This document shows positions 28,042 to 36,296 of a stretch of 64,000 bases of DNA, piece after piece. Made by a program: the position numbers and the translations under genes. Numbering within the stretch: the first letter of the stretch is position 1; every line of letters begins with the position of its first letter. The DNA is from CAG-488 sp051881315 (GTDB lineage: Bacteria > Bacillota > Clostridia > Oscillospirales > Acutalibacteraceae). Location: contig JBJEPQ010000071.1 in the NCBI GenBank assembly GCA_051881315.1, positions 1 to 64,000 of the forward strand. The letters are read 5' to 3'. The notes below the pieces were generated by a model. That model was not told where the DNA came from. It searched no databases and worked only from the letters and a program-made list of their open reading frames with translations.

Positions 28042-29463
28042 TTAGTCCATTGAGCTGTTCGCCTTGATAATCTTGACAAGATTATTCTTGTGCTCCTTAT
28101 AGGTCGAGGCAGTGTAGATAGTGCCTGACTTGTCATGGGCGAAGAAATAGTAATCGGTATCCGACGGATAAAGTGCGGCTCTGATCGCATCCATACCGGG
28201 GTTGCAGATCGGTCCGGGAGGAAGTCCCTTGATCGCACCTGTGTCGTAGGCATTATAGTAAATTGCGCCCTGAGCCTCACCGACAACCGGAGTGACATAA
28301 TTGCTGACATAGAGCGCCGTACTGTCGCATCCGAGCGTCGGATAGTCCGCAGAATGTTTCAGTCTGTTGTGAATAACAGAGGAAATAACCTTCATCTGAT
28401 CGGAGTTTGCGGCCTCTTTCTGAATGATTGAAGCGATTGTGATGATCTCATCCCTTGTAAATCCAAGCTCAGCCGCACGGTTGTCATATTCGTCCTCCCA
28501 CTTTGCCTCAAAGTTCTCAAGGAACTTGTTGATTACATAGTTGGGATCGGCGTCAACATAGAAATCATAGGTATCGGGGAAAAGGTATCCCTCAAGCTTG
28601 AGATATCTCTTGTTGTTATCCTTGATATCGTTGATGAAATCATAATTGTATTTTCCTGTTCTCATCACGGTAAGAACCTTTGATGAATCGCATACGTCAT
28701 ACTTTTCAATCTTTTCAAGGATCTGCGAAACAGTCCAGCCCTCGGGGAAGCTCAGAGAAATCGACTCTGCCGAAACCGGAGCCGCCATAATGTCTTTAAG
28801 CATACCCTCAACGCCCATTTTGCCGTTGAGATAATACTGTCCGCTCAGATATGTTTCATCGTCAAAGCCACGGAATTTCGTAAACATCTTGCAGAAAATT
28901 TTTCTCTTGATAAGTCCGTTGTCCTGAAGAATGTCTATAATATCACTGTAACTTGATTCCGCCGGAATTTCGACGACAACGTTGTCCTCGCTCCTGTTGA
29001 TCGCAAGCATATCGCCGATACAGGTTATGCCGATATAGGAAAGCAGAATCGTGGAAATAAGTATAAACGCAAGAAAACCGACGGCGGCTTTGCCTCCGAC
29101 TCTTTCAATACCGTTTTTAACTTTATTGACCTTCTGCTCGTGAGTGAGCTTTGCATGAGTCTTCCGACTGCCTGCCGAGGGTGTCTTTCTCTCGTTTTGG
29201 GCAGGAACAGAGCCTCCTGCATTTCCGGTCGGGGTGCGGTGCTTCTGGTAATTTGAAAAATAAATTCCGCCCGACTGAGGCTTAGGCTCCTCGTTCTGAG
29301 GCTCGTCGATCAGGGATTCGTCGATATGAACGACAAATTTTTTTCTTTCCTTCGGCGGCTGTGAAATATGCTGCGGCTCAGGCTCCCTGTTGATATTGGA
29401 ATACTCTTCGATGAGCTTGTCAATATCGTAGTCGGAATACTCTCTGCCGTATTCGTCTTTCAT
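28042..29463 (-). CDS. mltG: Endolytic murein transglycosylase MltG (YceG-like)
   Basis: MltG cleaves nascent glycan strands at the outer face of the membrane and so limits their length. The 473-aa protein has a long, charged cytoplasmic N-terminus rich in Pro, Glu and Lys (about 1-120), a membrane helix (about 131-155), a LysM-like region (IPAESSYSDIIDILQDNGLI) and the YceG domain with the catalytic Glu in IASIIQKEA, plus YPTLGCDSTALYV and YNAYDTGAIKGLPPGPICNPGM (read as separate short motifs). The N-terminal tail is longer than in E. coli but usual in Clostridia. AAAGGAGG precedes the ATG. Confidence 0.95.
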   Translation of the reverse strand: MKDEYGREYSDYDIDKLIEEYSNINREPEPQHISQPPKERKKFVVHIDESLIDEPQNEEPKPQSGGIYFSNYQKHRTPTGNAGGSVPAQNERKTPSAGSRKTHAKLTHEQKVNKVKNGIERVGGKAAVGFLAFILISTILLSYIGITCIGDMLAINRSEDNVVVEIPAESSYSDIIDILQDNGLIKRKIFCKMFTKFRGFDDETYLSGQYYLNGKMGVEGMLKDIMAAPVSAESISLSFPEGWTVSQILEKIEKYDVCDSSKVLTVMRTGKYNYDFINDIKDNNKRYLKLEGYLFPDTYDFYVDADPNYVINKFLENFEAKWEDEYDNRAAELGFTRDEIITIASIIQKEAANSDQMKVISSVIHNRLKHSADYPTLGCDSTALYVSNYVTPVVGEAQGAIYYNAYDTGAIKGLPPGPICNPGMDAIRAALYPSDTDYYFFAHDKSGTIYTASTYKEHKNNLVKIIKANSSMD

Positions 29464-29478
29464 ATTTCGTCCTCCTTT

Positions 29479-30027
29479 TTATTGATAGGGACATTGAAGG
29501 GATCTCTTGATCCGCTTCGCATTATTTTCATCGGCAAGGCAGGAAACAATCTTTTCCGAAAAATCAATCGCTGCTCCCATTCCTTTAGCCGTAATAATCT
29601 TTCCGTCACGGCAAACAATTTTTTCGCTCACCTTTGCTCCCTCAAGCTCGTTTTCAAATCCGGGGAAGCAACACGCCTCTTTATCCTTTAACAAACCCAT
29701 GTGACCGAGAATTGACGGAGCGGCGCAGATAGCACAGATAAATCTGTCGTTTTCGGCGCAGAATTTCACGGCGTTTGTAACCGTTTCCGATTTTTCAAGA
29801 TTAAGCGTGCCGGGCATTCCTCCGGGAAGCACAACGGCGGTAAGCTCATCGTCAAGTCTGACTTCGGATTCATCAAGATCGCAGAAAACCGGAATATTGT
29901 GTGCGCCGACAATCAGCTTGCCGGAGATGCCCACGGTGCATACCTCAAGCTCTGCACGTCTTAAAAAATCGACTACGGTAAGGCCCTCGATCTCCTCAAA
30001 TCCGTTTGCAAGAAAAACATAAATCAT
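29479..30027 (-). CDS. DJ-1/PfpI family protein
   Basis: A 182-aa class-I glutamine-amidotransferase-like protein of the DJ-1 branch. It shows the acidic residue after the first strand (FLANGFEEIEGLTVVDFLRRA) and the nucleophile elbow Cys in AICAAPSILG, near residue 105, together with VLPGGMPGTLNL. DJ-1 members act as glyoxalase III or protein/nucleotide deglycases or as redox-sensitive chaperones; the biochemical role here cannot be read from sequence. GAGAGG lies eight bases before the ATG, and it follows the GNAT gene by 11 bp. Confidence 0.9.
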   Translation of the reverse strand: MIYVFLANGFEEIEGLTVVDFLRRAELEVCTVGISGKLIVGAHNIPVFCDLDESEVRLDDELTAVVLPGGMPGTLNLEKSETVTNAVKFCAENDRFICAICAAPSILGHMGLLKDKEACCFPGFENELEGAKVSEKIVCRDGKIITAKGMGAAIDFSEKIVSCLADENNAKRIKRSLQCPYQ

Positions 30028-30038
30028 TTTTATACCTC

Positions 30039-30878
30039 TCAGTCAAGATACATTCCCGAATAGAATATATCTGTTCCGTTAATACAATCTTTAGCTTTGT
30101 CAGAAATCGGGTACAACATACCACATTTTGTGCACACAGACCCAATATCCATATCATTATACACTAACGGAGTGCGAATGTAAACATTTTCAGCGTCTAA
30201 TTTTTCAAATAATGCTAAAATATTTGTTAAATTTTCGTTAAACTGAGTTAAAAGCTCCTTGATAAGGATTTTTTTGTTCTCCCTGACAGCAAAGGCGATA
30301 TAACCGTTTTCACCGTCCGCAAAGTAGATTTCTCCGCCCGTGTGAAGAAATTCCCTGACCGTATATTCGGTCGTTTTCAAGTCAAAGGCAAAGCGGTCGG
30401 CAGGCAGAAGCTTCAATCTTTTTTCTGCCGCAAAGCGGATATCTGTCGTCTTATGTGGGTTAAAAGCACCGCTGCCGCCTTTCAGTTCAATATCCGTCCT
30501 CATCATCTTAGGGACAAAGCCGAACCTTGAATAATAAGAATACAGGCTCTCCTCTCCCGGAACAAGAAAAATAAAATCAATCTTTTTATCAATGCAGAAT
30601 TGCTTTGAATATTCAATAAGTCCGCCCATCAGTCCACGTCCTCTGAAATGCTTAGAGGTACAGGCGGCATAAATATATTTGCAGGAACAGCCGTTGACGC
30701 TTCCGTTTAAAAGGAACAGCATTGAAGCAAGACCGTCTTCCCCGATATAACCGAGGCACAGCTTGTCCGTACAGTTATCAAGGAAAAACCCGATATATTC
30801 CTTTCCGTCACCGAAACATTCGTGCCAAAGAGAAACAATATCCTCCCTGTACCGAACGGTATCAACAACACAATTCAT
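30039..30878 (-). CDS. GNAT family N-acetyltransferase
   Basis: A 279-aa protein whose N-terminal half is a GNAT fold: LFLLNGSVNGCSCKYIYAACTSKHFRGRGLMGGLIEYSKQFC contains (in short) the acetyl-CoA loop R-G-R-G-L-M-G-G (about residue 75-82), followed by FIFLVPGEESLYSYYSRFGF, a common end of the domain. The C-terminal half is a second, divergent GNAT-like or sterol-carrier-like domain, as in the Eis-type acetyltransferases, but shorter. The substrate is unknown. AAGGATTGATTTATA precedes the ATG; the gap to the DUF2156 gene is 25 bp. Confidence 0.85.
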   Translation of the reverse strand: MNCVVDTVRYREDIVSLWHECFGDGKEYIGFFLDNCTDKLCLGYIGEDGLASMLFLLNGSVNGCSCKYIYAACTSKHFRGRGLMGGLIEYSKQFCIDKKIDFIFLVPGEESLYSYYSRFGFVPKMMRTDIELKGGSGAFNPHKTTDIRFAAEKRLKLLPADRFAFDLKTTEYTVREFLHTGGEIYFADGENGYIAFAVRENKKILIKELLTQFNENLTNILALFEKLDAENVYIRTPLVYNDMDIGSVCTKCGMLYPISDKAKDCINGTDIFYSGMYLD

Positions 30879-30903
30879 TATAAATCAATCCTTAACAAAC
30901 GCC

Positions 30904-31785
30904 TTATGGCTTGTCCTGAATTTTTAAGGCAACAAATTTTTCTAATAAAATATCAGGATGATATGACAGCTTTGCGCTCCTGAGTCCCTCGGAGCCTACA
31001 TCGTCCTCACGGTTTACAAACTCATAATCAGAAAGCATTTCCTGTGCAAAGAGCATGTTTATCATCGGATATGCTCCTCTGATATCGGAGTACGCTTTTT
31101 CAAAATGAGTTACAAAGGTATTGTCATTGAGCCTTTCACCGAACGTAAAGGCAACAACCTCTCCGTCAACCCTGAGAACACCTCCGACGCATCCGATCTC
31201 ATCAAAATGATTGAAATTCATACGCAGGACTTCACGCTCGTGTTCAATTCCGACTCTGTCCTTTTCGACATTCAGCTCATACCATTTTTCGTTCATGGCA
31301 ACGCAGTCGGCAATGTTTTCACACGTCAGCGGTTCAAAGCTCCAATTATTGTTTTTCTCAAAATATGAGATATGATTTCTCTTTGCGTGGTATTTCTTTC
31401 CTTTAAGCGTTGCAAGCTTTTCACGGGAATAAACATAGTCGAAAGAGTTTCTCACGGCATTAAATCTGTATTTCCCGGGAAATAGTTTATCAATAATCTC
31501 GGTTTCATGCTTCTCAAGGGTGTAGAAATCGGGATAACCGTACTCAGAGACGATAGTCTTTAACGCCTGCTCATAGTTTTTACCTTTCGGGAAACAGAAA
31601 GACGATTCGTCTTTTATTCTTACAGTCAGGCAATTATCAATATCCCCCACTCTGCCGTTGTAAAACTTGCTCCAGCCGATAAGATTTCCCGAAGAAAAAT
31701 CACAGCAATTCGGCTGACTTTCTTTTAATTTTTCTTTCATCCACTTTATATCGTCAAAAGCGGGCTTATGAAAGGAACAGCTCAT
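30904..31785 (-). CDS. DUF2156 (phosphatidylglycerol lysyltransferase C-terminal-like) protein
   Basis: A 293-aa cytosolic protein matching the DUF2156/LPG_synthase_C domain: an N-terminal half ending in LKGKKYHAKRNHISYFEKNNNW and a C-terminal GNAT-like half with AFTFGERLNDNTFVTHFEKAYSDIRGAYPMINMLFAQE and NREDDVGSEGLRSAKLSYHP. This domain is the aminoacyl-transfer part of MprF, but here it stands alone without the membrane flippase. It overlaps the tmk end by 4 bp (ATGA) with GGGAGG upstream, so the two are coupled. Whether it modifies lipid or something else is unknown. Confidence 0.85.
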   Translation of the reverse strand: MSCSFHKPAFDDIKWMKEKLKESQPNCCDFSSGNLIGWSKFYNGRVGDIDNCLTVRIKDESSFCFPKGKNYEQALKTIVSEYGYPDFYTLEKHETEIIDKLFPGKYRFNAVRNSFDYVYSREKLATLKGKKYHAKRNHISYFEKNNNWSFEPLTCENIADCVAMNEKWYELNVEKDRVGIEHEREVLRMNFNHFDEIGCVGGVLRVDGEVVAFTFGERLNDNTFVTHFEKAYSDIRGAYPMINMLFAQEMLSDYEFVNREDDVGSEGLRSAKLSYHPDILLEKFVALKIQDKP

Positions 31786-32444
31786 AATACCTCCCGGGTA
31801 ACAATGCCAAAAATTTCATTTCCGATATCATCAATCGTCCTCGGCTCATTTCCGTCGCTGCATTGAACGACAAACCAGCCCATTTCCCGTGCGGCGTCAA
31901 GAGCCGACTCACGGCATTTGTATAAATAATCGAGATTGCTCTCGTGAATATCCTTTTTACTCTCGTCTCCATCATACCGCTTCGACATCATTTTCTGTGA
32001 TATCTCGATCGGCATATCGAGGAAGATAACCGCATCAGGCTCAGGAATCCCCATAAGTCCGTATTCAAAATCCTCAAGCCAGTAGAAAAATTCGGCTCTG
32101 TCCTCCTTGGGGATCTTGGTTGCCTGATGATAAGCATTTGAGGTTGTGTAACGGTCGGAAATAATAATATCGCCCTTGTCGTAATTATCCTTCCATTTCA
32201 TCTTGAAGTTTGCATACCTGTCAACAGCGTAAAAGGCGGACGCCGCATATGCATTCACGTCTTCGGGCTTTTTCCCGAAATCTCCTCTTAGATACATCTT
32301 TACAAGCGCACTTGAATCGCTGTCGTAATCGGGAAGCTTGATCTGACAGACATTTTGTCCCGAAAGCTTATTTTTCAGATACTCTATCTGAGTTGACTTT
32401 CCGCTTCCGTCAAGCCCTTCAATAACGATGATTTTTCCTTTCAT
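31782..32444 (-). CDS. tmk: Thymidylate kinase
   Basis: Thymidylate kinase phosphorylates dTMP to dTDP. The 220-aa protein has the P-loop IEGLDGSGKST near its N-terminus, the DRYTTSNAYHQ motif in the position of the family's DRY motif, and the VIFLDMPIEIS strand. I placed the start at the ATG 32444, seven bases from GGAGGT; a GTG at 32453 overlaps that same site and is unlikely. It is first in the envelope gene series. The usual neighbours holB and yaaQ are absent, which is noteworthy but not diagnostic. Confidence 0.93.
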   Translation of the reverse strand: MKGKIIVIEGLDGSGKSTQIEYLKNKLSGQNVCQIKLPDYDSDSSALVKMYLRGDFGKKPEDVNAYAASAFYAVDRYANFKMKWKDNYDKGDIIISDRYTTSNAYHQATKIPKEDRAEFFYWLEDFEYGLMGIPEPDAVIFLDMPIEISQKMMSKRYDGDESKKDIHESNLDYLYKCRESALDAAREMGWFVVQCSDGNEPRTIDDIGNEIFGIVTREVL

Positions 32445-32462
32445 TACGCTCACCTCCGAAAT

Positions 32463-32490
32463 ATTATAACAAGTTTTTTATTTTTTTCAA
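32463..32490 (-). promoter_or_regulatory. Sigma-A promoter upstream of tmk
   Basis: On the minus strand TTGAAA and TATAAT are spaced 16 bp, ending 19 bp before the tmk start codon. It can serve the series tmk through vanZ. Confidence 0.6.
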
Positions 32491-32510
32491 TTACAAATGG
32501 TTACAAAAGA

Positions 32511-32541
32511 GCAAAAAGAGGCGAAAAAACACCTCTTTTGC
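32511..32541 (-). terminator. Intrinsic terminator of gdhA
   Basis: GCAAAAGAGG pairs with CCTCTTTTTGC on the minus strand across a T-rich loop, followed by TCTTTTGT. It lies directly after the gdhA stop. Confidence 0.8.
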
Positions 32542-32550
32542 GAATTTTTA

Positions 32551-33894
32551 TCAGAATATACCCTGCTGCATCATTGCGTCGGCAACCTTGAGGAAGCCTG
32601 CAATATTTGCGCCTGCAACAAGATTATAGCCGTAGCCGTATTCCTCGGCCGCCTTAACGGAATTGGAATAGATATTTTTCATTATATCTCTGAGTTTTTC
32701 ATCAACTTCTTCGGCAGTCCAGTTGTAACGCATGGAGTCCTGGCTCATCTCAAGAGCGGAAACCGCAACACCGCCTGCGTTTACCGCCTTTGACGGGGCG
32801 ACAACCGCATTCTCCTGAAGATATTCAAGAGCGTCGTTGGTGGTCGGCATATTGGAAACCTCGATATAATACTTTACACCGTTGTTTACAATCTTCATCG
32901 CTTCTTCAAGATCGACTTCATTCTGTGTCGCACATGGCATCACGATGTCTGCCTTAACTCCCCACGGCTTTTCACCCTGATGATATTCTGCCCCGAATTT
33001 GTCGGCATAGTCCTTGACCTTGCCGCTTCCGTGCGCTCTCATTTCGAGCATATATTCAATTTTCTCATCGGTGGAAATTCCGTCCTTGTCATATACATAT
33101 CCGTCAGGTCCGGAGATCGTAACCACCTTTGCGCCGAGCTGAGCCGCCTTCTTGGCAACGCCCCAGGCAACGTTGCCGAAGCCTGAAATTGCGATGGTCT
33201 TGCCGTTCATATCCTCGCTGAAATGCTTGAGAACCTCCTCGGCATAGTAAACCGCACCGTAGCCGGTAGCTTCGGGACGGATATCCGAGCCGCCGTAGCT
33301 TCTGCCCTTACCGGTGAGAACACCGTTCTCAAAAACGCCCTTGATATGTCTGTACTGACCGTAGAGATATCCGATCTCACGGCCGCCTACGCCGATGTCG
33401 CCGGCAGGAACGTCAATGTCGGGACCGATGAATCTGTAAAGATTGTTCATAAAAGCCTGACAGAAACGCATGATCTCTGCATCAGTTTTTCCGTTGGGAT
33501 CAAAATCCGAGCCGCCCTTTGCTCCGCCGATCGGAAGTCCGGTAAGGCTGTTTTTAAAGATCTGCTCGAATCCGAGGAATTTAACGATTCCCGAATAAAC
33601 GCTCGGATGAAAACGCAGACCGCCCTTGTACGGTCCGATAGCTCCGTTAAACTGACATCTGTAACCCTTGTTGACCTGAACCTTACCGTTGTCGTCAACC
33701 CATGCGACACGGAAAGAGAACATACGCTCCGGCTCAACAAGTCTTTCAAGCAGACCGTTCTTTTCGTATTCCGGATGCTTTTCAACAACCGGTTCGATTG
33801 ATTTAAAAACTTCCTCGACCGTCTGAACAAATTCGGGCTCGGAGGAATTGTTCTGTCTTACGCAGGACAGAACTCTTTCAATGTACTCACTCAA
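32551..33894 (-). CDS. gdhA: Glutamate dehydrogenase (NADP-type, hexameric)
   Basis: GdhA interconverts glutamate with 2-oxoglutarate and ammonia. The 447-aa reading has the substrate region GLPIGGAKGGSDFDPNGK with the catalytic Lys, the PAGDIGVGGREIGYL motif and the nucleotide-binding GFGNVAWG. I chose the TTG at 33894: it is six bases after AAAGGGAG, and the protein then begins (M)SEYIERVL as hexameric family members do. The upstream in-frame extension to 34017 would cross the promoter and is not credible. The gene has its own promoter and terminator. Confidence 0.95.
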   Translation of the reverse strand: MSEYIERVLSCVRQNNSSEPEFVQTVEEVFKSIEPVVEKHPEYEKNGLLERLVEPERMFSFRVAWVDDNGKVQVNKGYRCQFNGAIGPYKGGLRFHPSVYSGIVKFLGFEQIFKNSLTGLPIGGAKGGSDFDPNGKTDAEIMRFCQAFMNNLYRFIGPDIDVPAGDIGVGGREIGYLYGQYRHIKGVFENGVLTGKGRSYGGSDIRPEATGYGAVYYAEEVLKHFSEDMNGKTIAISGFGNVAWGVAKKAAQLGAKVVTISGPDGYVYDKDGISTDEKIEYMLEMRAHGSGKVKDYADKFGAEYHQGEKPWGVKADIVMPCATQNEVDLEEAMKIVNNGVKYYIEVSNMPTTNDALEYLQENAVVAPSKAVNAGGVAVSALEMSQDSMRYNWTAEEVDEKLRDIMKNIYSNSVKAAEEYGYGYNLVAGANIAGFLKVADAMMQQGIF

Positions 33895-33933
33895 AGTGAT
33901 ACTCCCTTTCATTAAATTTGAAAATGCACGGAT

Positions 33934-33962
33934 ATTATATATTTTTAAGCCGACAAAGTCAA
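33934..33962 (-). promoter_or_regulatory. Sigma-A promoter of gdhA
   Basis: TTGACT and TATAAT with a 17-bp spacer on the minus strand, 40 bp upstream of the TTG start. Confidence 0.75.
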
Positions 33963-34074
33963 GTTTTGCCATGTCAAAATACACAAGTACGAAGCGTGCT
34001 TTTTGTGCATATTGCATTTATATGTTATAAAAATTACTCTTTTCGTCAAAGTACATTTTTCGGTACATTAAAAT

Positions 34075-34103
34075 TTGATTTAATCCGTGTTTCGATGTAT
34101 AAT
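34075..34103 (+). promoter_or_regulatory. Sigma-A promoter of the Y-family polymerase operon
   Basis: TTGATT and TATAAT with a 17-bp spacer on the plus strand, about 30 bp before the start codon. Two GTACA words stand just upstream (about 34,051 and 34,063). No GAAC-N4-GTTC LexA box was seen. Confidence 0.75.
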
Positions 34104-34133
34104 ATTCTCATAATAATTTCAGGAGGTGGGTTT

Positions 34134-35630
34134 TTGGCTGACAAGGCATATATTGCAATAGACCTTAAATCATTCTATGCTTCTGTTGAGTGTGTTGACA
34201 GAGGTCTTGATCCGCTTGACGCAAACCTCGTTGTAGCCGATCCCACCAGAACGGATAAAACGATCTGTCTTGCCGTTTCTCCGTCTTTGAAATCTTTCGG
34301 AATTCCCGGACGTCCGAGACTTTTCGAGGTAAATCAAAAGGTGCGTGAAATAAATGCTCAGCGGAAATATAAAGCTCCAAATCATAGCTTTACCCACGAG
34401 TCCTTCTTTCATTCCGAGCTTATCAAAGAGCCTGACGCAGAGCTTGGCTTTATCACCGCACCTCCGAGGATGGCTCACTATATGGAGGTCAGCACGCAGA
34501 TATACAATGTTTATTTAAAATACATCGCCCCCGAGGATATCCACGTTTATTCGATTGACGAGGTTTTCATTGACGTTACCAATTATCTGAAAACCTACGG
34601 TATGACTCCCCGTGAGCTTGCGATGAAAATGGTGCAGGACGTTCTTGAAACAACGGGAATTACGGCAACTGCGGGAATAGGAACAAATCTTTATCTTTGT
34701 AAGATAGCAATGGATATCTACGCCAAGCATACCGAGCCTGACGAAAACGGAGTGAGAATTGCCGAGCTTGATGAGATGAGCTACCGCAGAATCCTTTGGG
34801 GTCACCGTCCCCTGACGGATTTCTGGAGAATCGGCAGAGGATATTCAACAAAGCTTGAAGCGCACGGACTTTACACCATGGGCGACATCGCACGGTGCTC
34901 GGTCGGCAGGGAAACAGATTATTACAACGAGGAGCTTTTATACAAGCTTTTCGGCGTGAATGCCGAGCTTCTGATAGATCATGCCTGGGGTTGGGAGCCG
35001 ACGGAGATTTCCGATATCAAAGCCTACCGCCCCGAAAACAGCAGTTTAAGCTCCGGTCAGGTGCTTCAGGAGCCGTATGAATTTGATAAAGCGAAGCTCG
35101 TTTACAAAGAAATGGCCGATCTTCTTTCGCTTGATCTTGTTGAAAAAAAGCTTGTTACCGACCAGATCGTCCTGACGGTCGGCTATGACACGGGAAACCT
35201 CAAAAAAGACTACAAGGGTGCAGTCGAAACCGACCGATACGGCCGAAAGATGCCGAAATATGCGCACGGAAGCGAAAATATCGGCAGGTTTACCGCTTCG
35301 ACAAAGCTCATAACGCAGGCGGCTATGAGCCTGTTTGACCGCACCGTGGATAAAAACCTGCTTGTCAGAAGAATGTATATAGTCGCAAACCATGTTGTTA
35401 CCGAAGCGCAGGCGAAAAAAGAAAGCGAATATGAACAGCTTGATTTCTTTACCGACACCAAAAAAGCCGAGGACGAAGAAAGCAGTCTGAAAAAGGAAAA
35501 GGATATGCAAAACGCCATCGTAAAAATAAAACAAAAATACGGAAAAAACGCAATTATCAAGGGAATGAATCTTGAGGAGGGCGCAACCGCACTTGAAAGA
35601 AACCGTCAGATCGGAGGTCACAAGGCATGA
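34134..35630 (+). CDS. Y-family DNA polymerase (UmuC/DinB-like translesion polymerase)
   Basis: A 498-aa error-prone polymerase of the UmuC/ImpB family. Catalytic carboxylates appear in AYIAIDLKSFYASVEC (motif I) and VYSIDEVFIDVT (motif III); TAGIGTNLYLCKIAMDI and the helix-hairpin-helix region GLYTMGDIAR follow, then the little-finger domain. The start is the TTG at 34134, with AGGAGGTGG just upstream; the long in-frame extension back to 33918 would pass through the promoter and is rejected. Length fits the approximately 500-aa Firmicute UvrX/YqjW-type proteins. The stop overlaps the yolD-like start by 4 bp (ATGA). Confidence 0.93.
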   Translation: MADKAYIAIDLKSFYASVECVDRGLDPLDANLVVADPTRTDKTICLAVSPSLKSFGIPGRPRLFEVNQKVREINAQRKYKAPNHSFTHESFFHSELIKEPDAELGFITAPPRMAHYMEVSTQIYNVYLKYIAPEDIHVYSIDEVFIDVTNYLKTYGMTPRELAMKMVQDVLETTGITATAGIGTNLYLCKIAMDIYAKHTEPDENGVRIAELDEMSYRRILWGHRPLTDFWRIGRGYSTKLEAHGLYTMGDIARCSVGRETDYYNEELLYKLFGVNAELLIDHAWGWEPTEISDIKAYRPENSSLSSGQVLQEPYEFDKAKLVYKEMADLLSLDLVEKKLVTDQIVLTVGYDTGNLKKDYKGAVETDRYGRKMPKYAHGSENIGRFTASTKLITQAAMSLFDRTVDKNLLVRRMYIVANHVVTEAQAKKESEYEQLDFFTDTKKAEDEESSLKKEKDMQNAIVKIKQKYGKNAIIKGMNLEEGATALERNRQIGGHKA

Positions 35631-36037
35631 GCGGAAAGTATGACGATATAATCAATCTGCCGCACCACACCTCTACTAAGCATCCGAGAATGACAAGAAG
35701 TGCAAGGGCGGCTCAGTTTGCACCGTTTGCGGCTCTGACGGGACTTGACGATGAGATGGAGGAAACGGCAAGGCTTACGGACAAAAAAATAATACTCGAC
35801 GAGGAGCAAAAGCAGGTTATCAACCGTGAGCTTCTTTTTATAAAAAATAATCCGCAAAGAGATATACCCGTTATAATCACCTTTTTTAAAAGCGACGGCA
35901 GAAAAGAGGGCGGAGCATATATCGAAAAGGAAGTCAGAATCAAAAAGATTGATGAAATCAACAGAAAGCTGATCCTTTCGGATTATTCCGAGATTGAAAT
36001 CGACGATCTGTTTTCAGTAAAAAGAGCGGTTAAATAA
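35627..36037 (+). CDS. YolD-like protein
   Basis: A 136-aa protein of the YolD-like family (PF08863). The N-terminal R-S-A-R-A-A-Q-F-A-P-F-A-A-L-T-G motif and the central EEQKQVINRELLFI region are visible, and the C-terminal half resembles the YolD beta-domain (KSDGRKEGGAYIEKEVRIKKID). YolD proteins are typically encoded next to Y-family polymerases and have been linked by context to UV tolerance; a molecular role is not settled. GGAGG stands nine bases before the ATG, and the overlap with the polymerase gene implies coupled synthesis. Confidence 0.9.
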   Translation: MSGKYDDIINLPHHTSTKHPRMTRSARAAQFAPFAALTGLDDEMEETARLTDKKIILDEEQKQVINRELLFIKNNPQRDIPVIITFFKSDGRKEGGAYIEKEVRIKKIDEINRKLILSDYSEIEIDDLFSVKRAVK

Positions 36038-36059
36038 TGAACAAATACGTTCTTTCTCC

Positions 36060-36087
36060 TTGACACTTGGAATAATTATGATATAAT
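36060..36087 (+). promoter_or_regulatory. Consensus promoter of the NhaD-like gene
   Basis: A perfect TTGACA and TATAAT with a 16-bp spacer, 210 bp before the coding start. The transcript would begin near 36,094, at the base of the structured leader. Confidence 0.85.
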
Positions 36088-36094
36088 TATTCAG

Positions 36095-36234
36095 CAACCT
36101 GATTTTGTCGGTTAAACCGACAGCAAGCGGTGGAGTCTGTCATAGCGTTTTTACGTTATTTGTTTCAGGTTGGACTGACCGTCGTACTATGGTCTTTTCA
36201 AGACAGAATCCGTGGGGATTCTGTCTTTATTTTT
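36095..36234 (+). promoter_or_regulatory. Structured leader RNA with terminator; riboswitch-like, class unassigned
   Basis: The leader folds by eye into a closed three-way junction: P1 CAACCTGA (36,095-36,102) with TCAGGTTG (36,165-36,172); P2 TGTCGGT/ACCGACA (36,106-36,122, loop TAA); P3 ATAGCG/CGTTAT (36,142-36,159). The single-stranded AGCAAGCGGTGGAGTCTGTC lies between P2 and P3. A GACC/GGTC mini-hairpin follows, then a strong intrinsic terminator. This is the architecture of a transcription-attenuating riboswitch ahead of an ion transporter. Known Na+ (DUF1646) and Li+ (nhaA-I) classes control similar genes, but I cannot match it to any class by memory. Confidence 0.7.
36200..36234 (+). 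terminator. Terminator inside the NhaD leader
   Basis: A perfect 12-bp stem AAGACAGAATCC/GGATTCTGTCTT with a GTGG loop, followed by TATTTTT. It lies 62 bp before the coding start, so it must be bypassed for expression and is presumably conditional. Confidence 0.88.
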
Positions 36235-36296
36235 AGGCAAACGTTAAACGGTTACCGGATAAATCCACCGAAAATTACATATTGAGGAGTGTCACT

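Noticed and set aside
33918..34133. N-terminal extension of the Y-family polymerase
   Set aside because: This part of the frame spans the promoter and lacks family similarity; a strong ribosome site directly precedes the TTG at 34,134.
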